Of a stretch of 64,000 bases of DNA, positions 46,329 through 56,820 are shown piece by piece. Source of the DNA: Chlorops oryzae (lineage: Eukaryota; Arthropoda; Insecta; Diptera; Chloropidae); assembly GCA_020466095.1 (NCBI GenBank), contig CM035807.1:79260428-79324427 (forward strand). The letters are read 5' to 3'. The notes below the pieces were generated by a model that was not told the DNA's origin, did no database searches, and was given only the letters and a program-made list of their open reading frames with translations. The position numbers and the translations under genes were made by a program. Each line of letters opens with the position of its first letter. Positions within the stretch are counted from its first letter, which is position 1.

Positions 46329-48720
46329 AGTGTTCGGACTTTATATCCAGACTTAATCGAAAAGGATTAACAACAAATAATTTGGCTTGTCACAAAACGC
46401 GATTAAATTTGATGATAAAACTTTTTCATTGCATTATTATGGCCTATCATAAAAATAAAAGGTTTTACTGTCCATAAAAAAGTTTAATGGGTTTTTTATC
46501 TGTTTTTTCGCACATGATGCAAGGATATTGTATCTTCATTCTATTCTATTGCTGCAAAAATGTTTACGAACAGAGTTAAAAATTACTCAAACTGCACAAG
46601 TCTAAACAAGAAAACTTCAAGACAAAATATTCACATTTTATATCGAATTATTAGCAGATAGCCTTCATGTTCGTATACATTTTTCCTTGAACACATCGAA
46701 TGGATAAAAGAAGCTCCAAATCAGAAGGTATATGCGAAATATACGGCATTCAAAATATTTGATATAGCCCTTGCTCTCTTCCTTTTTTTCCCTACTGAAT
46801 CGCATTTAATTGCGATGGCCTTTGAAGGATTAGAGTTTCATTTAATTTACCATATTTCTTTTGAAAGTGGAATTTTCTCATTAGAAAATAATAATAATAA
46901 TAACTCTTTCATTTAAATTTATTCAAAAGCTTTATTAAATCTTTTAAGTGCTTAAAATGAAGAATAATCCTTGTCTTTTTGGCTAACGTTCTTTCATTGT
47001 TAGAATATGCGCTTTCAAAGACAATAGCAAAAAGAATTCAACTCGTGTAGATACAAATATATACTCAATAAATCGTAAAAGACACGATTTAGGCATAGAG
47101 ACTATAATGGATCGTCAATTCAAGCGGTAAAATCGTTTTTCCTGTGAACTAAAAGTTTTATAGTAAAATGCATTGCTTTTCATCTTGTTGATTCGATATA
47201 CATATGGGATAAAATGAAAAGGATATAAACGATTGAATTTGAAGAAATATTGATGTGGGAGTGGAATCAAATGGTTAAGTCATCAGTAGGATGAATACAA
47301 TTATTGCTTACAAGTTCATTAATCAGAACAAGAAGGATAATAGCAAGATGGCCTTTAATCCTTGATGAATGATTGAATTAATGTAAGTCCCAGATTTAAC
47401 TGATGACATTCGACATTGAGACTGAACTCACAATCGGCCAAAGTCAATGATTTTCTTTTTTTAATAAGCCTATGACAAATTCTTTTTGTGCTATTGATAT
47501 TTTGTCAAAAGCTTTTGATTTTCTCACAATTCACAGTCATGCTAAGACCTTATCTTTGGAAAATTGATTGTTCCTTTAATCCCTGAAGGACTTCAAGATA
47601 GCTCGCTTTTATCAAAACGTCCTTCTCCGACAAATACCGAATTGAAAATAGGAACAATATCAATGAAAGAATGTATTCGTTGTTTCAAGGAAAATAGAAT
47701 CAAGGTCTGAGAGTATTTTTGGTTTTTATCAATCACTTTGAAAGTTTACTTTGAAAAGATAGCGTTTATTCATCAAATTTATTAAATACTTATTAATTAT
47801 AATTAATAAGAAAAGAAGTCATTTCGAAACTAAATATATAAATACGAAAAAATATCAGCAAACGGTGGGTCTCAGCGATGACATGTTCCAGTTTCGGAAT
47901 GCCGGCAGAAGGGTGCTGAAATCACATAGCCACACTTCAGGAGGAGCATGAGCGAATCCGAAAAAGAAGTAGGAAGAAGAAGATTTTATATATCTTTTTT
48001 AAAAAATTATAATTCTAATTAACATTTGAATGAATTATTCTTAAATTGATTGAATCAAATCGCCATAAGAATCAAGATATTCTTTTTCAAAAGCCCTATC
48101 CGACAAATTCTTTGAAATATAAGTACAATCTGAATAATATTTTGTTCAAAATTGGATTGGCTATTTAAGGATTTTTTCAAAGTTCACGTATGCAAGACTT
48201 ACTTTGAATAATTATTTTATTTTCCCAAATATTAATACTCGCTTTTTATTTAAAAGCTTCGAAAACAATTAGAAATACGAAAATATCAATGCAAAAATTT
48301 AAGGATTCTTGTTTCAATTTCGGAATTCTTGAGAATGTGTGATCACTATTTTGCTAATTACTACGAATCACGAAATGTTTACTTTTGAATATACGAATAA
48401 ATTTTTCAAATTTATTAAATACTTACATAAGTATCATTAAAACAAAAAATTTTTTTGAAGAATTTCGAAAATAAGTAATATACGAAAAAATATACACTAA
48501 AAATGTCACTTGAATTTCATTTTCGGAAAGCCGACAGAAGGGTCTGGAAATACTACACAAATTTATTGAGGAATTGAATCCGAAATTGAAGCTAGAAAAG
48601 GACTCTATTAAATGGCTTTTTAGGATTTTAAAAGTATGAAGCATAATTTGTTTTAACTTAAACAATTTTAGTTTCCCAAAAATTTAATTTAGAATTTGGG
48701 ACTCGTTTTTTATATTTGAC
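46329..48720. other. Long non-coding stretch
   Basis: AT-rich. 47820-47960 and 48440-48600 share GAAACTAAATA/CGAAAAAATATCAGC-type and TCGGAAWGCCGRCAGAAGGG sequence, suggesting a diverged pair of repeats about 660 bp apart. No gene seen. Confidence 0.4.
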
Positions 48721-48723
48721 AAG

Positions 48724-49410
48724 ACGGCATAATGGGAAAGCACAAGGCTAGGAATCGAGAGCTCATTTTTTCAAACGCAATTAGCAAATGTTAACGGATT
48801 TTTTTCTTGAGTCAGTTTCTGGATGAACTCACACCACCAAATTACTTCGCATCTTGTAGCAGGTGTTCACTCTATAAAATGGCCATACTATATACTTGGC
48901 CTGACTCTGACTCAAAAAAAAAAAATTTCCCGCTTCAATTTTTTTGGGGTTTGAACTTCAGTGCTTTCGGTTCCTAGCCTTGTCCTTTCCCATTATGCCG
49001 TGTTGTTAAATAACATCATCAGATTCTTTTTTAAATCGAATGTCAACAATTTCACTACCCCTAAAAGTATGCTTCAATTTTTTTAAATAAATGTGATGAA
49101 ATAAAATTGAAAGAAGCACTATAAATTCCAATTACCCTTGCGATTGCAGCGAAGTTTTGCACAGGCATTCTACTAAATACAAGTGAATAAAGTTATGGTC
49201 ATAATTCTGACATAAATATTAGAAAATGAACTAAATATTAAATAAATTTTTATTGAAATAAGTCATAATTTTTTAAAACCGGATATCCCAAAAACTAGAG
49301 CCATTTTAGAAAAATTGGTTTATGGGACTGAATTCAGCGCCGCCAAATTATGTTTACAAGATTTGTCTCCATGTTGTCGGTAAAAAAAAGTACCAAATTC
49401 GAGCACAGTG
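48724..49410. mobile_element. Element D copy 2 with tRNA-like inverted repeat
   Basis: The part from about 48945 to 49410 matches 26010-26499 and ends GAGCACAGTG followed by TA. Upstream, the arms 48724-48776 and 48949-49001 are an inverted repeat of about 53 bp. Each reads ACGGCATAATGGGAAAG, CAAGGCTAGGAA and ending TTCAAAC, like a tRNA A-box/B-box pair. A CACTGTG left end was not found here. Confidence 0.55.
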
Positions 49411-50222
49411 TAACTTTTTCAATCATCATTTCAATTCCAAAATCCAGAAATTAAAAATCATTGATGTCCTATTGTTTCGTTTAGTTAAGTCAAGCTGCGT
49501 TAAGTCAAGACTAACGAAGCAGCAGTAATTTTTGTTTCTACCATTTTTCGCTTATAAAAATTTTTTTCTCTTCGATTTCCGCATTGTACTCTTTGCTCCT
49601 TTCCGCAGATGGTGCTTTTGTCGCCTGTGGCAAGCCATTATATGTAAACACCCCGAGGCCATTTGGTAAAAGGTTTCAAGGCGGTTTTTTACACTCAAAT
49701 TCTTAAGATTCTTTTGTGTTTTCCCACAAAGCCCATTATCGTTAAGGCCAACATACTTTTGGAATTTTAAAGTGGTAAAGGTACAAAGGATGAAAAATGT
49801 TTTAAAGAAATTTGGAAAACAATGTACAAAAAAATGCGGTCAAGTTAAAAACGACTAAGAACAAAATAAAAAGGAAAATATTAAGCAGAAAGCCATTTTA
49901 AGTTCAAGCAATGAGAAACGCTTGGTTGGGAATTTAATCAAAAACTTGTCCTAAAATGATGAAATGCTTTCATTTTTTCTTTAAAGCCTTCATCAACGAA
50001 AATTCTTTAATAATAAAATGAAGAAAAAACTAGAGAAAAAACACTGCAATGGGTAGTCAATGGACGCTTCCTTGTTGTAACAAAGCGGACATTTTTCCAA
50101 AAAGTAGTGCTCCGAAGTTACTCGAAATAATGACTAGTTAAAGTCTACTATACCTATTATCATATGGTAATTGACTTGACCTTGAGTAGCAACAAGCGGT
50201 CTAGAATAAGTGTGGTTAAAAA
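49411..50222. other. Non-coding stretch
   Basis: No gene. 50110-50138 (CTCCGAAGTTACTCGAAATA and on to GACTAGT) is matched in inverted orientation at 54210-54234. Confidence 0.45.
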
Positions 50223-50615
50223 ACAAGTAAATAGTTTTTGAACACGCCGAAAAATCAGGACCATTAAATCAGGCCTCATATACCGAGTTGTGTTAAATTT
50301 CTTTATAAAAACCTCCCCCTCCCGAAACTTTTTTCAGTACTGGAGGTGCCCTTAGAAATGATCCGATTGTACCTATTCTCTAACTCATGTGACCGTAAGC
50401 ACGCATACCAAATTTCTTGAGGATAGTTCAACTCCTTCGCTAAGAAAACTGTATACGGATAGAGGGACAGACAGACAGACGGACGGACGGACATGTCTAA
50501 ATCGAATCTCATGGTGACGCTAATCATTTGTGGTCTATCTCGAATGGTTCTGGGTGTTACCGACGTACTTACAAACACATTGAAGCTTCGAAACAGAGTG
50601 TGTCGGGTATAAAAA
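50223..50615 (+). mobile_element. Family A element, internally deleted
   Basis: Begins AACAAGTAAAT. It carries the GACAGACAGACGGACGGACG run, the CATGTCTAAATCGAATCTC core and GTGACGCTAATCATTTG, and ends GTGTGTCGGGTATAAAAA. Only about 390 bp remain of the 810 bp seen at 6758. Confidence 0.75.
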
Positions 50616-50965
50616 GCTTGTTCAGACTTTTCCGGAATACTGGAAAAAACTTTGAGTAGCGAAAATTATAATGAAAAAAAAAAATAATTTGTTCCGAATA
50701 TGAACATTATCAGTTCCTTACATTACCATAAGATTTTCTTCCACTCCTTAAGCTTATTGATGTCTGGAAGAGACATCAAAAATTGTCTTACCCTAAAGCA
50801 ACACATTTTTCCCAATTTTTTCTTTTTCTCAACTTCTTATTTACCCAAAGCAAGTCCTCGTTGAGAAGCTACAAAAGAAAAGGATATTGTCTTCAACAAT
50901 ATAATTTTTCTCGCATAGAAAACATAATTGAAATATCTCTTTTTTGTTGGAAAAGGTCTTAAAAT

Positions 50966-51235
50966 TCAAACTTTTCCATGTGAGAGCACCATTTCATCTG
51001 ATTCGAAACTATTTTTCTCAGAGTCCTTCGATATCGAAATGAAATAATCGTTGCTGACCCAAATCTGACCGTTTGTGCTCTCATCAACCGACAATAAATC
51101 AACATCCATCAACCACATAACATCGTCATGACCATTGATTCGTTGCTCGAGCATGTAGCAGAGCTCGCTGCTGCTGCTATACCAATGGCTACGAGTTTCC
51201 GAAAACTTTCGACAAATCCCGCTGCTTGACCTTAC
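50966..51235 (-). CDS. Possible terminal coding exon, unrecognised
   Basis: On the minus strand a frame ending with TGA at 50968-50966 reads FSETRSHWYSSSSELCYMLE and then QRINGHDDVMWLMDVDLLSV. Codon use is balanced, unlike the AT-driven frames around it (AGC-AGC-AGC-AGC-GAG-CTC-TGC-TAC). The protein would be soluble and acidic toward its end. The frame stays open upstream to 51358, but there it becomes low-quality with a poly-K start, so I place the likely coding part at about 51235 onwards. Nearby AG sites (GTAAGGTCAAG) lack a pyrimidine tract, so no acceptor is convincing. I do not recognise the family. It may be the last exon of a gene whose other exons lie at higher coordinates, or an exon relic. 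Confidence 0.35.
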   Translation of the reverse strand, partial: VRSSSGICRKFSETRSHWYSSSSELCYMLEQRINGHDDVMWLMDVDLLSVDESTNGQIWVSNDYFISISKDSEKNSFESDEMVLSHGKV

Positions 51236-51734
51236 GATAATACATACACAATGAAATGCAATGGTTCGTGTGAAAACGTTTTGTGAAATGATGCGAAATG
51301 GTTTTCTAATTTCAATTTCGTGTGGATGTGTGGGAGTTTTTTTTTTTTTTTCGATCAACCCAAAAATAAATCAAGAATAATCTTGAGAGCTTTTAACGAT
51401 TCGTACGGAAATAACTGACACTTTTTAAAAATATTGTAGAAAAGGACACATTTGACGAACAATTTAAGTCGTTACTTCTGCCAATATACATTTGTCAAGT
51501 TTAAATAAAAAATTATCAGCATCGTTGCCAAAATTCTTTTACCATCATATTCAACGCGGTTTATATCTACTTTGGAGTAATTCCAACTACTACCCAACTA
51601 CTCCCTGACTAGTCACAAAAATACCAAGACTACTCCCTCTTAATTTGCCAACCAATGGTTTGAACTGTCTTTTTTAACATTGAGCTTTCATTCGAAAATA
51701 ACTTGTCACGGTTTTTGCTCTATTGTTATTTTTT

Positions 51735-51960
51735 CCTCTTTGTTTTGTATTTTTTTTTTCTTGTTTTTTTAAATCTCTTCTTTCTTACTTCTTTTTTAAT
51801 TTTCCCGCCTCGGCCGGGCCTTGAACCGCTGACCTCTGGCGGTTGGTAAGTCCGTGTCTTAACCATTACGCAAAACAAGCAAATTTAATGCATTGATCAA
51901 AACGCTAATTTGAGTTTTTAGTTGCTGAAGTTTTTGTGGAACGCACGAATAGAATTTTTA
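51735..51960 (-). repeat. tRNA-like SINE module F (copy 2)
   Basis: On the minus strand GCGTAATGGTTAAGACACGG (A box) and AGCGGTTCAAGGCCC (B box) flank CTTACCAACCGCCAGAGGTC. The flank AAAACGCTAATTTGAGTTTT on the plus strand matches the copy at 8060-8290. It would be a tRNA-derived SINE. Confidence 0.6.
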
Positions 51961-51979
51961 CTACAAAAATTTATTAATA

Positions 51980-52479
51980 GGGTATTTGACTACTTTTGGG
52001 AAAGTGTCTCATTCAAACCCTTATGGCCCCAAGATAAGGCAATCAAAATATTTCCTCAACATCTTTCGTATTTACCAATAAAAATGGTATTTAAATTCAC
52101 ATTTTTATTGCTGCGCTAAAAACAATAGTTTTTAGTTTTGTTAAATATGTGACTGAAAATTGCAAGTAAAATAGAAAAAAGAATCGAGCAGGCTTTTCTC
52201 TTATATTTCGAATATAAGAACTTTGAAAATGGTGTACAAATAAAGCACAGGTAACCTGATTTGTTTTTACTGGCTTTGGACGTCACTGAATTTCAACAAA
52301 TTATAGATCGCTTGACATTGGTTTTAACCCATTCAAAAAGTACAACGTTTGATATACTTATGTTTTTAAAAGAAAATAAACAACTAATTGTTTGAAGTTA
52401 TGCAAAAAAATACATATTGACCCTTAATTCTACAAGATAACCAAGGCTCTTTACAATATTTTAATGTTGTCAAATACCC
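51980..52479. mobile_element. TA-flanked MITE, 500 bp
   Basis: Ends GGGTATTTGAC and GTCAAATACCC, with TA on both sides (51978-51979 and 52480-52481). The inverted match extends to AATAGGGTATTTGAC (15 bp, perfect). A TA target points to the Tc1/mariner superfamily. No protein is encoded. Confidence 0.8.
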
Positions 52480-52661
52480 TATTGAAAAATATATAGGTAC
52501 ATATTAAAAAAAAGATAAAATATGAAGAAAAAATACTTAAAATTTTTGCGAAAAGGTTCATAATTCCTCAATACCACTAATTTTTTACTATTAGTGTGTA
52601 TATTTCTCAGGAGTTTTTGAAATTCTTCACCTATAAGGTGCAAGAAATTTGAAACTCCTTA

Positions 52662-52738
52662 GCACCCCAAAGGCGCTGATGAGTCACGAGTGGCGAAGTG
52701 ACGAAACATGGCCATGTCCGCCCACAGGCGGGAGGTGC
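52662..52738 (+). ncRNA. Hammerhead ribozyme (self-cleaving RNA)
   Basis: All conserved core bases are present: CTGATGA at 52676-52682, GAAA at 52703-52706 and the cleavage triplet GTC at 52716-52718, with cleavage expected after 52718. Stem II is GTCAC (52683-52687) with GTGAC (52698-52702), closing a 10-base loop. Stem III is ACAT (52706-52709) with ATGT (52714-52717), loop GGCC. Stem I is GGCG (52672-52675) with CGCC (52719-52722), then an internal loop, then GCACC (52662-52666) with GGTGC (52734-52738). Stem I is the open one, so this is type I, the arrangement found in animal repeats and in Penelope-like retroelements. Such ribozymes cut repeat transcripts into units. The sequence around it is not recognised. 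Confidence 0.9.
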
Positions 52739-52896
52739 AATGCGGTTAAGCTCGAATAATTTTCAATAATATGAAATATATTTAACACCGCGATCATTAA
52801 CAGATATTTTTGATCTTTTTTGCCATATACATATAAAAAGAAATATTTTATTTCAAAATGTACTATTAAATCAACTAAATTAAAATATAAACATAA

Positions 52897-53961
52897 AACA
52901 AGTAAGAAAGCTAAAGTCGGTCAAGCCCGACTTTGAAATACCCAGCGTCCCGACATTATGAGCGCACTATGTTTTGCTTCTCTATTTGTGGGCGTGGCAG
53001 TGGGAAGGCAACATAAATTATTTCCCTACACCTTTCATTCGCCTTGGTGACCCTATGTTGCGAATTTGAAGCTTCTACGCCTTTTACTTCGGAAGTTACA
53101 AAAAATCTTTATTTGTGGGCGTGGCAGTGGGCGGGGCAAAAAAAATTTTTTCCTACACCTTTCATTCGCCCTGGTGAACCTATGTTGCGAATTTGAAGCT
53201 TCTACGCCTTTTACTTCGGAAGTTACGAAAAATCTTCATTTGTGGGCGTGGCAGTGGGCGGGCCGCATACAATTTTTTCCTACACCTTTCATTCGCCCTG
53301 GTGAACCTATGTTGCGAATTTGAAGCTTCTACGCCTTTTACTTCGGAAGTTATGAAATTTCTCTATTTGTGGGCGTGGCAGTGGGCGGGCTACATAAATT
53401 GTTGTTCCTACACCTTTCATTTGCCTTGGTCAACCTATGCTGCGAATTTGAAGCTTCTACGCCGTTTACTTCGGAAGTTACGATAAGACCTTATTTTTGG
53501 GCTTATTTGTGGGCGTGGCTCGAGGAGGGCGGCGTCCATTTTCTGCCAAAAAATGTCCCTTTTCGTAGTTTACCAGCACACCAAATATCAATGGAATGTG
53601 TTTTGTGGTTCGCAAGTTACAAGCATTTTATTGAAAACACAATAAATTCATTTGTGGGCGTGGCAGTGGGCGGATGTCTCCCATTTTTACTTAGGATCAT
53701 ACTCGGATCCCGATATACCTGTGTGCCGAATTTCGACTTGATTGGTCCAGCCGTTTCGGAGGAGATCCGACCACGGACGGACGGACAGACGGACAGACGG
53801 ACAGACGGACGGACGGACGGACAGACGGACATGTCTAAATCGATTCAGTTTTTGATCCTGATCATTTCTATATATATTTTTCTATATCTCTGGAGCTTAA
53901 TTCTCCCTGTTACAAGATTTGCACAAAACTAATATACCCCGCTTACGCTGGGTATAAAAAA
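52897..53961 (+). mobile_element. Family B DINE/mini-me-like element (copy 2, expanded)
   Basis: Begins AACAAGTAAGAAAGCTAAAG and hairpin GTCGGTCAAGCCCGAC. The middle is expanded by 127-bp tandem repeats. Then come a GACG/GACA run (53769-53830), ATGTCTAAATCGATTCAGTT, TTTGATCCTGATCATTTC, a TATATAT segment and the end GCTTACGCTGGGTATAAAAA. Longest family B copy in the window. The cores of copies 37821 and 52897 are closely similar. Confidence 0.82.
52984..53491 (+). repeat. 127-bp tandem repeat, four units
   Basis: Units start ATTTGTGGGCGTGGCAGTGG at 52984, 53111, 53238 and 53365, an exact 127-bp spacing. Each holds CCTACACCTTTCATTYGCC, CTATGTTGCGAATTTGAAGC and TCTACGCCTTTTACTTCGGA. Two more partial GTGGGCGTGG blocks follow at about 53510 and 53655. 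The frames read across the array are artefacts. Confidence 0.93.
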
Positions 53962-53964
53962 ACT

Positions 53965-54110
53965 TGGTAATTAAGAAAATAAAATTAATCTCAACCGAGC
54001 CAGGGATCGAACCCCAACCCACGCGGTCGCTGAACGATAGTCTTAACCGTCCGGCTAACTACCTTTCGTTGGGGCAACGATCAGAATGCGAACTTAAAGC
54101 AGACAATAAC
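53965..54110 (-). repeat. tRNA-like SINE module G (copy 2)
   Basis: On the minus strand GGTAGTTAGCCGGACGGTTA (A box) and GGTTGGGGTTCGATCCCTGG (B box). Related to 8430-8560 by the flank CTCAACMGAGCCAGGG and GATCAGAATGCGAAC. It directly follows the family B element. Module F at 51735 and module G at 53965 are in the same order and orientation as at 8060 and 8430, so this locus is probably one older element opened up by later insertions. Confidence 0.58.
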
Positions 54111-54249
54111 GATTTTTTTTCTACTTCACAATCAAAGCACAAAGCGAAAGGAAATCCTGAAACTCACCCACGTAGATCTCCGTAGATACTTAAAATACTG
54201 TACATTTTGACTAGTCATATTTCGAGTAACCTCAGAGTACTCCTGTTTG

Positions 54250-56820
54250 GCGAATTGGCCTCTTCATTACTGCAGGGTAGGTACATTAATCCGTGATTGG
54301 TGTTCATGAGAATGAAACTGAGTAGTTACTATAACTGCCTATTAAAGAGTACGAGTATATAAAGTATTCCGTTTTGAAGCCTCGAGGAAGAAGCTTCCAA
54401 AACAGGTCATATTCACTAGTATGAATAGAAGACTGCAAGTGAAAGTCACAAATATTTTTACTTGCGAATTCCTTCGCACCCCAAAATAAGGACATCATTT
54501 ACAAGAGTCACAAAATCATCTACTTCGTGTGAAAACAAATATTTCAACTACTCGGCATTCCTTATTTCTAAATGACTTAAGCTTCGCTTTTGGCGAAGTG
54601 AAAAATGGCAGTCTTACGGCTTTGTAAGACATTTTATTAAAAGGATTAATGGCTCTTCGAAAAACCGACTTTTTTTCCAAATTTAATATTAAATTTTATT
54701 CGAAATGAAAACATCAGAAGGAGATTGACTTCTATTGCTTACCCTTTAAGTTCCATGGGAAATATCTTTCGCAACACTTTATTTGGGCCAATTGTACATA
54801 ATATACATACATACACTTAGACAGAACTTATTTTATTTTATAAGATTTTGATTTGATAGGCAAAAACTCGAAGCTTATAGAGACTAAATTTACTTAATAA
54901 AAAAATCTAGAAAATATCAAGACTCACTGGTTGTTTGCTTTCGGTCGCTAGAATTTTTAATGCCTTGAAACTTTGGACTATTATTTGATGAATAACGAGG
55001 CTTTATCAATCAAAGCTGCATCAATGAACTTGCAAAGGACGACCCAACTTTTATATCGTCATATGTTTTCATATGATGAACTGAAAAGTATTTTTGGAAG
55101 TTCTGATTTCTGATTGAGAGGACTTAAGGATATTATTCCCTTCGCCCATCCCCATAGAGATGTTTATAAATTCCTGAGCTACGATTAACTTCCGCTGATA
55201 AAACATGTATGGAGTCATGCACTTTCATCTGAACATGCTTCATCATAGCTTTGAAAACCAGATCAAAAGGCCCGCAGGGTGAAAATAATAATTTTCAACA
55301 GGAATAATAAGAGGATTGTTGTATACATTTACGTAAGCAATGGAACTGCCTCACCGACTGCAAAAAAAAAAAAAAAAAAATAAGCATGCATCGTACGAAA
55401 AACGTGCCTTGAACCCGGACACATTTTGATGAACGTCCTTCTGTTCGCATGTTAAAACGAAACGAAAAAAATAAAAATATAAATAAATTCTTTATGAAAT
55501 ATGAAATGGAATACTTTTGCTGAATGTGTTATTCTGTTAGTTGCGGCTTTTGGTTTCGCTTGACAACGCTTGGCGAGGATATATTCCGGCAAGTCCGCGA
55601 TGACACTTCGCCTGTCAACGAATAATTCGGTTAACAGCGTTGTGCAGACTTTTTTCCATTTCTTTTTTATATCATAAAAATAGACCCACGTCAACTTGTT
55701 GCATTGAAAGTTTTTTCAAAAAAAACAAACCGCCCCCCATAAGCTGAGAAGTGTGACAAGTCCAAAAAGTAAATAAAAAGCTGTAAATTCTTTCGCAACT
55801 CGATTATCACTGCAACACTTTCGTGTCATAGTTTCACTTTTTCCAAAGATTAAATAGAACTTTCTCCCCTAGCCAAGCAATTATGAGATCTATTTTTCCT
55901 CGGAAAAGGAATTTAAATTACGAATGTAAATGGAAAAATATAGTTTTGCGCTTCTGAAATCGTAGTTCGAGAGTAGTTGGCTGCTCTTTTTTTTATCACC
56001 TGCAATAGCTGCTGCAAGCTACCCAAGGATAAAGTTTCTCAGCAGCAGAAATTTTTTTCCAATTTCATTATTTGAAAGTTTTTTGCTTTTACCTGCCGAT
56101 GCACTGGACTTTGTTGTTTCCGTTACATAATCGTCTAACTTATGGTTTTTTTTTTTCTTTATATATATACCTATATATATATATATATATATATATTCCT
56201 CCCTTGTAAGGAAATATGTTCCAAGTTGAAACTGTTATCTTTAGTTTGGAATCTCAGCAATGTGTCTGAGTCCGTTGTGCAAAAGTAAATTAGAAGTAAC
56301 AGATTTCTTCACTTAATTAACTTGCTGTTTGCGCGTTCATTTGAAATGAGTTTTAAATAAATGTTTTTCTTGGAAAATCATTTGGAAAGTTAGAAGCCAA
56401 AGAGTTATTCTTTGAAATCATTGAAGAAAGCTACTTATTTTCGATTCAATTAACACCAATATAATCCAAAGCAACGAAGAAAATTAAGTATTTGAGCTCC
56501 TTGGAATGTCATTTCAATAAATACAGCAGATCATGTTTCATGGAATCAACCAATGAAGTGACCAGTAATTTTTCAGCGAAAGAATTAATCAATTAATTAT
56601 GAATGTAATAAATAAATGGCTAGGGAAATTGTCATTCACAATATTGAAACGGCAGAAATCTTCTGACGGTAAGGGCAAGGATTTTGAGAAAAAAATTTAA
56701 GGGAAAATTAGGTAGTCCATGTCTGAGACTTGCCTCAAAAAAACTTGATCAATTTAATAAAGAGAGCTTACTTCTAAGTCCTGGAACAATCATCTATGTA
56801 TGCTTAAACTGAGTTACATC
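54250..56820. other. Non-coding stretch
   Basis: No gene recognised. Poly-A at 55361-55380 and a TA microsatellite at 56161-56197. Confidence 0.45.
56161..56197. repeat. TA microsatellite
   Basis: TATATATAT run interrupted once by CC. Confidence 0.9.

Noticed and set aside
53066..53932. Open frames over the 127-bp array
   Set aside because: They repeat with the 127-bp unit (which is not a multiple of 3, so frames shift) and come from tandem repeats, not a gene.
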